A stretch of 9,895 nucleotides of DNA from JBDNFP01 sp041689775 (GTDB taxonomy: Bacteria; Bacteroidota; Bacteroidia; Cytophagales; Spirosomataceae), in contig JBDNFP010000060.1 in assembly GCA_041689775.1 (NCBI GenBank), positions 1 through 9,895 of the forward strand, read 5' to 3'. The notes below the pieces were generated by a model. That model saw only the letters and a program-made list of their open reading frames with translations. It was not told the DNA's origin and did not search any database. Both the position numbers and the translations under genes were made by a program. Below are positions 8,257 through 9,895 of the stretch, one piece after another. Positions within the stretch are counted from its first letter, which is position 1, and the number at the start of each line of letters is the position of its first letter.

Positions 8257-8850
8257 TTAAACTAATTCGGAAAAGAGGAGCAGAAGAAGCGAGACATTTC
8301 CTTTCAGTTCCCTGCGAAGTTGGACCAATGCTCTATGGAGTAAATTGTTGGCTGACTGGTAGTTGATATTGAGTATCTCAGCAATTTGCTCTGTGTTTAA
8401 GCCCTGATGGTATTTCAGGAACAAGGCTTCTTTCTGACGCGGGGGTAAGGAATTAATCTGCCGATTAAGCTGATAAATTCGGACCGCTGTTTCTTCATTC
8501 GCAATCAGACGGTCTTCCACCGTAAACGTAATGGAAAACTCAACGTCATTGAGTGAGGTAGTATGCCGGAAGATATGGTCACGGGTGTAGAAGCGTGCAA
8601 TGCGTTTCCGAACAGAGGAAAATAGGTAAGCTTTAACTGAAACGGAATGGTTTAGGGAACATCGGTAGAGCCAAATATCTACAAATACATCCTGAATACA
8701 ATCCTGTACCCGATCGGTGTCTTTAATGAATGACTTTCCGTAACTAACCAGTGTAGAATAATGGCGTTGAAACAATTGTGTAAATGCTACCTCATCTCCT
8801 TCAATCAGTCGGAGCCAGAGATGTTCGTCGATTGGTAAGTTAGCATCCAT
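8257..8850 (-). CDS. ECF-type RNA polymerase sigma factor
   Basis: A 197-residue cytoplasmic sigma factor with only regions 2 and 4, predicted to transcribe the downstream susC-susD-sulfatase genes when released by FecR. Region 2 spans about 22-90 (FTQLFQRHYSTLVSYG, then DRVQDCIQDVFVDIW, the core-binding and -10 recognition helices). Region 4 spans about 130-181 (INSLPPRQKEALFLKYHQG, then the helix-turn-helix TEQIAEILNINYQSANNLLH). The C-terminus ends in a leucine-rich tail (about 187-193, LLLLLF), which is common in Bacteroidota sigma factors paired with FecR. The frame is open back to an ATG at 8994, but the 48 extra residues look unlike any sigma N-terminus and overlap a strong inverted repeat and a candidate promoter. 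The ATG at 8850 begins MDANLPIDEH, a normal start for the family. There is no Shine-Dalgarno before it. Confidence 0.93.
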   Translation of the reverse strand: MDANLPIDEHLWLRLIEGDEVAFTQLFQRHYSTLVSYGKSFIKDTDRVQDCIQDVFVDIWLYRCSLNHSVSVKAYLFSSVRKRIARFYTRDHIFRHTTSLNDVEFSITFTVEDRLIANEETAVRIYQLNRQINSLPPRQKEALFLKYHQGLNTEQIAEILNINYQSANNLLHRALVQLRRELKGNVSLLLLLFSELV

Positions 8851-8900
8851 AAATACGTTACAGTGTGTTTGGAAAAGGGCACAATCGTGTGATCTACCAC

Positions 8901-8930
8901 CATAAATAGTTTGAATATGGACGCCACAAA
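8901..8930 (-). promoter_or_regulatory. Candidate Bacteroidota housekeeping promoter for the sigma/fecR genes
   Basis: On the minus strand TTTG (8930-8927) is followed after 18 bases by TATTTATG (8908-8901). This matches the Bacteroidota -33 TTTG element and the -7 TAnnTTTG element with one mismatch, at an accepted spacing. Transcription would begin near 8895 and leave a leader of about 45 bases before the ATG at 8850. This supports the shorter sigma start, because the longer frame would begin upstream of the promoter. Confidence 0.35.
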
Positions 8931-8934
8931 GGAA

Positions 8935-8977
8935 GAACAGCCACAGCAATCTATAAGACGATTTGCTATGGCTGTTC
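8935..8977 (-). promoter_or_regulatory. Strong 15-bp stem-loop / dyad upstream of the sigma gene
   Basis: The arms GAACAGCCACAGCAA (8935-8949) and TTGCTATGGCTGTTC (8963-8977) are inverted repeats matching at 14 of 15 positions around a 13-base loop. In RNA made from the minus strand the odd pair becomes a G-U wobble, so the stem is unbroken. The transcribed strand then continues TTCTTCCTTTG, which is pyrimidine-rich but not a clean U-run. Two readings fit: a terminator that insulates the sigma operon from hydrolase readthrough, or a DNA operator directly upstream of the candidate -33 element. On the plus strand the hairpin is followed by CCCCTGAC, so it is not a terminator in that direction. 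Confidence 0.65.
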
Positions 8978-8992
8978 CCCTGACAATTCCTC

Positions 8993-9035
8993 ATTCGGTG
9001 CTAGCCACCGCTACTTAGCGGTTCACCAACCGAAT
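8993..9035. other. Nested inverted repeat
   Basis: The outer arms ATTCGGT (8993-8999) and ACCGAAT (9029-9035) pair over 7 bases. Inside them ACCGCT (9007-9012) and AGCGGT (9017-9022) form a 6-bp hairpin with a 4-base loop. As RNA this would give a stem, internal loop and tight hairpin. It lies only 15 bases from the 15-bp stem, so the two may belong to one structured element. Confidence 0.45.
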
Positions 9036-9080
9036 TTGGTCTGCGTAAGTAGTTGGAGCGAAATGCTAATTTGTGCCGAT

Positions 9081-9114
9081 GCAGTATGATAGTACCAAGA
9101 TCATTGCATACTGC
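9081..9114. other. Inverted repeat with 8-bp arms
   Basis: GCAGTATG (9081-9088) and CATACTGC (9107-9114) are perfect inverted repeats separated by 18 bases. No U-run follows on either strand, so an intrinsic terminator is unlikely. A regulator-binding dyad or part of a larger RNA fold with the neighbouring repeats is possible. Confidence 0.4.
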
Positions 9115-9161
9115 TCTTCGGGACTATGAAAAATTGCTTTATAATACCTCCTTAGAATGAA

Positions 9162-9186
9162 GTAAAATCCGTACGTATGGCTTTAC
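9162..9186 (-). terminator. Weak hairpin just after the hydrolase stop codon
   Basis: Starting one base after the TAG at 9190-9188, GTAAA (minus strand, 9186-9182) pairs with TTTAC (9166-9162), with two further C-G pairs across a small internal loop. It sits where a transcript end would be expected but lacks a following U-run and has a weak stem. It may serve as a 3' end only together with the downstream stem-loops. Confidence 0.2.
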
Positions 9187-9187
9187 A

Positions 9188-9895
9188 CTACGATAGCTTC
9201 TTGCCAAAAAAGTCAATAGTACGCTCCCAGGCGAGGTCTGCGGCTGGTTTGTCAAAGCGCGGCGTGGTATCATTGTGGAAGCCGTGGTTGACTCCGGGGT
9301 ATATATAGCCTGTATACTCCTTGTTATTTTTCTTTAAAGCCTCCTCGTAAGCCGGCCAACCTGAGTTTACACGAGTATCTAGTTCGGCGTAGTGGATCAG
9401 CAGGGGAGCCTGGATTTTTGGCACATCTTCCGTAGCTGGTTGTCCGCCGTAAAAGGGTACCGACGCCGCTAAACCGGGTAAGCGCACCGCCATGAGGTTG
9501 CAAATACCACCACCAAAACAAAACCCTACCACGCCAATTTTACCGTTACATTCTTTACCACTTTTCAGGTAGTCATAGGCGGCAATAAAATCTTCCAGCA
9601 TTTCATCCCGATTACGTTTGCTCTGCATTTCGCGTCCCTCGTCGTCGCTGCCGGGGTAGCCACCCAATGGGGTTAAGGCATCTGGGGCGATGGAAATAAA
9701 GCCAGCCAGCGCTGCTCTACGACCGACATCCTCGATGTAGGGATTCAAGCCCCGGTTTTCGTGTACCACCACCACGCCACCGAGGGGTTTGGTGGCGCCT
9801 ACGGGTCTCGACAGTAAGGCTTTCATGGGGCCACCTCCTTTGGGGGACTGGTAAGTAATGTATTCCGATTTGATGCGCGGATCATCCGGTTGTAC
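9188..9895 (-). CDS. Dienelactone-hydrolase-family enzyme, 5' end beyond the window
   Basis: An alpha/beta hydrolase of the dienelactone hydrolase (carboxymethylenebutenolidase-like) family; 235 residues are visible and the frame is open to the right edge. Counted from the internal Met at 9826, the triad is Cys103 (GFCFGGG), Asp150 (AELDTRV) and His181 (GVNHGFHND), and the family's HENRGLNPYIEDV segment is at about 22-34. The 23 residues before that Met (DDPRIKSEYITYQSPKGGG region) continue family-like sequence, so the true start is probably outside the window. Many relatives from this phylum carry a further N-terminal part with an export signal. The substrate is unknown: members act on dienelactones, other lactones and esters, and the name should not be taken as proof of aromatic degradation. 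It reads toward the sigma operon but is separated by 337 bp of structured DNA, so it is probably a separate transcription unit. Confidence 0.9.
   Translation of the reverse strand, partial: VQPDDPRIKSEYITYQSPKGGGPMKALLSRPVGATKPLGGVVVVHENRGLNPYIEDVGRRAALAGFISIAPDALTPLGGYPGSDDEGREMQSKRNRDEMLEDFIAAYDYLKSGKECNGKIGVVGFCFGGGICNLMAVRLPGLAASVPFYGGQPATEDVPKIQAPLLIHYAELDTRVNSGWPAYEEALKKNNKEYTGYIYPGVNHGFHNDTTPRFDKPAADLAWERTIDFFGKKLS
9833..9840 (-). promoter_or_regulatory. Shine-Dalgarno-like AAGGAGGT before an internal hydrolase ATG
   Basis: On the minus strand AAGGAGGT (9840-9833) lies six bases before the ATG at 9826, an ideal ribosome-binding arrangement. It is also the codon run for Lys-Gly-Gly, in a stretch where the protein reads SPKGGGP. 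Because family-like sequence continues upstream of this ATG, I read it as coding sequence that happens to resemble a ribosome site. A shorter 212-residue product starting here is possible. Confidence 0.3.

Larger units (their letters stand above)
8851..9187. other. Non-coding interval before the sigma gene, rich in inverted repeats
   Basis: This 337-bp stretch separates the hydrolase stop from the sigma start. I see no convincing protein gene on either strand. It holds, in transcription order, a small post-stop hairpin (9186-9162), an orphan AAGGAGGT (minus strand, 9153-9146) with no start codon at usable distance, three larger inverted repeats (9114-9081, 9035-8993, 8977-8935), a candidate promoter (8930-8901), and CTGTAACGTATT (8863-8852) just before the sigma ATG. 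The likely roles are end of the hydrolase transcript and control of the sigma operon. A structured small RNA is an alternative. Confidence 0.6.

Noticed and set aside
8241..8262. A/T-rich near-palindrome at the sigma stop codon
   Set aside because: It consists of homopolymer A and T runs with almost no loop, expected by chance in AT-rich intergenic DNA.
8957..8977. Second GAAC / CGTC pair on the minus strand upstream of the sigma gene
   Set aside because: The 13-base spacer is too short for an ECF promoter and the bases belong to the 15-bp inverted repeat.
8851..8994. 48-residue N-terminal extension of the sigma factor from the ATG at 8994
   Set aside because: The extension has no sigma-like sequence and overlaps a 15-bp inverted repeat and a candidate promoter; the ATG at 8850 gives a normal family start.
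1..9895. CRISPR arrays, tRNA or rRNA genes, and integrase sites
   Set aside because: No regularly spaced repeats, no tRNA cloverleaf signature and no rRNA sequence were seen on either strand.

Overview
The window looks like chromosomal DNA from a Bacteroidota member, most likely an aerobic Cytophagales (Spirosoma/Dyadobacter-like) organism. This is inferred from a SusC/SusD pair, a FecR anti-sigma factor with a Bacteroidota-type C-terminal domain, start codons without clear Shine-Dalgarno sequences, and moderate GC. Every gene I can support lies on the minus strand, so transcription runs from high to low coordinates.

Layout in transcription order: (1) 9895-9188, the 3' part of a dienelactone-hydrolase-family enzyme gene whose 5' end is outside the window. 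(2) 9187-8851, a 337-bp non-coding interval rich in inverted repeats, including a 15-bp stem and a candidate Bacteroidota promoter. (3) 8850-8257, an ECF sigma factor. (4) 8179-7085, a FecR-type membrane anti-sigma factor. (5) 7084-6903, a 182-bp leader with direct repeats, a palindrome and a possible ECF-type promoter. (6) 6902-3558, a SusC/RagA TonB-dependent transporter with an N-terminal STN signalling domain. (7) 3480-1840, a SusD/RagB surface lipoprotein. (8) 1768-290, a secreted type I sulfatase resembling iduronate-2-sulfatase. (9) 289-82 has no recognisable gene. (10) 81-1, the first 27 codons of a possible transposase that runs off the left edge.

Items 3-8 form a compact sulfated-glycan uptake locus of the cell-surface-signalling kind. 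In the usual model for such loci, SusD captures the glycan, SusC imports it, and the STN domain of SusC contacts the periplasmic part of FecR. FecR then releases the ECF sigma factor, which transcribes susC-susD-sulfatase. The sulfatase would remove sulfate esters in the periplasm or at the surface. No glycoside hydrolase, polysaccharide lyase or sulfatase-maturing enzyme is visible here, so the locus depends on enzymes encoded elsewhere. The substrate cannot be named from sequence alone.

The coding content belongs to well-known families and I see no clearly new system. The least explained part is the non-coding DNA: the cluster of stem-loops before the sigma gene, and a short motif, CTGTAA(AA)C(A/G)TAT, found twice before susC and once just before the sigma start codon.
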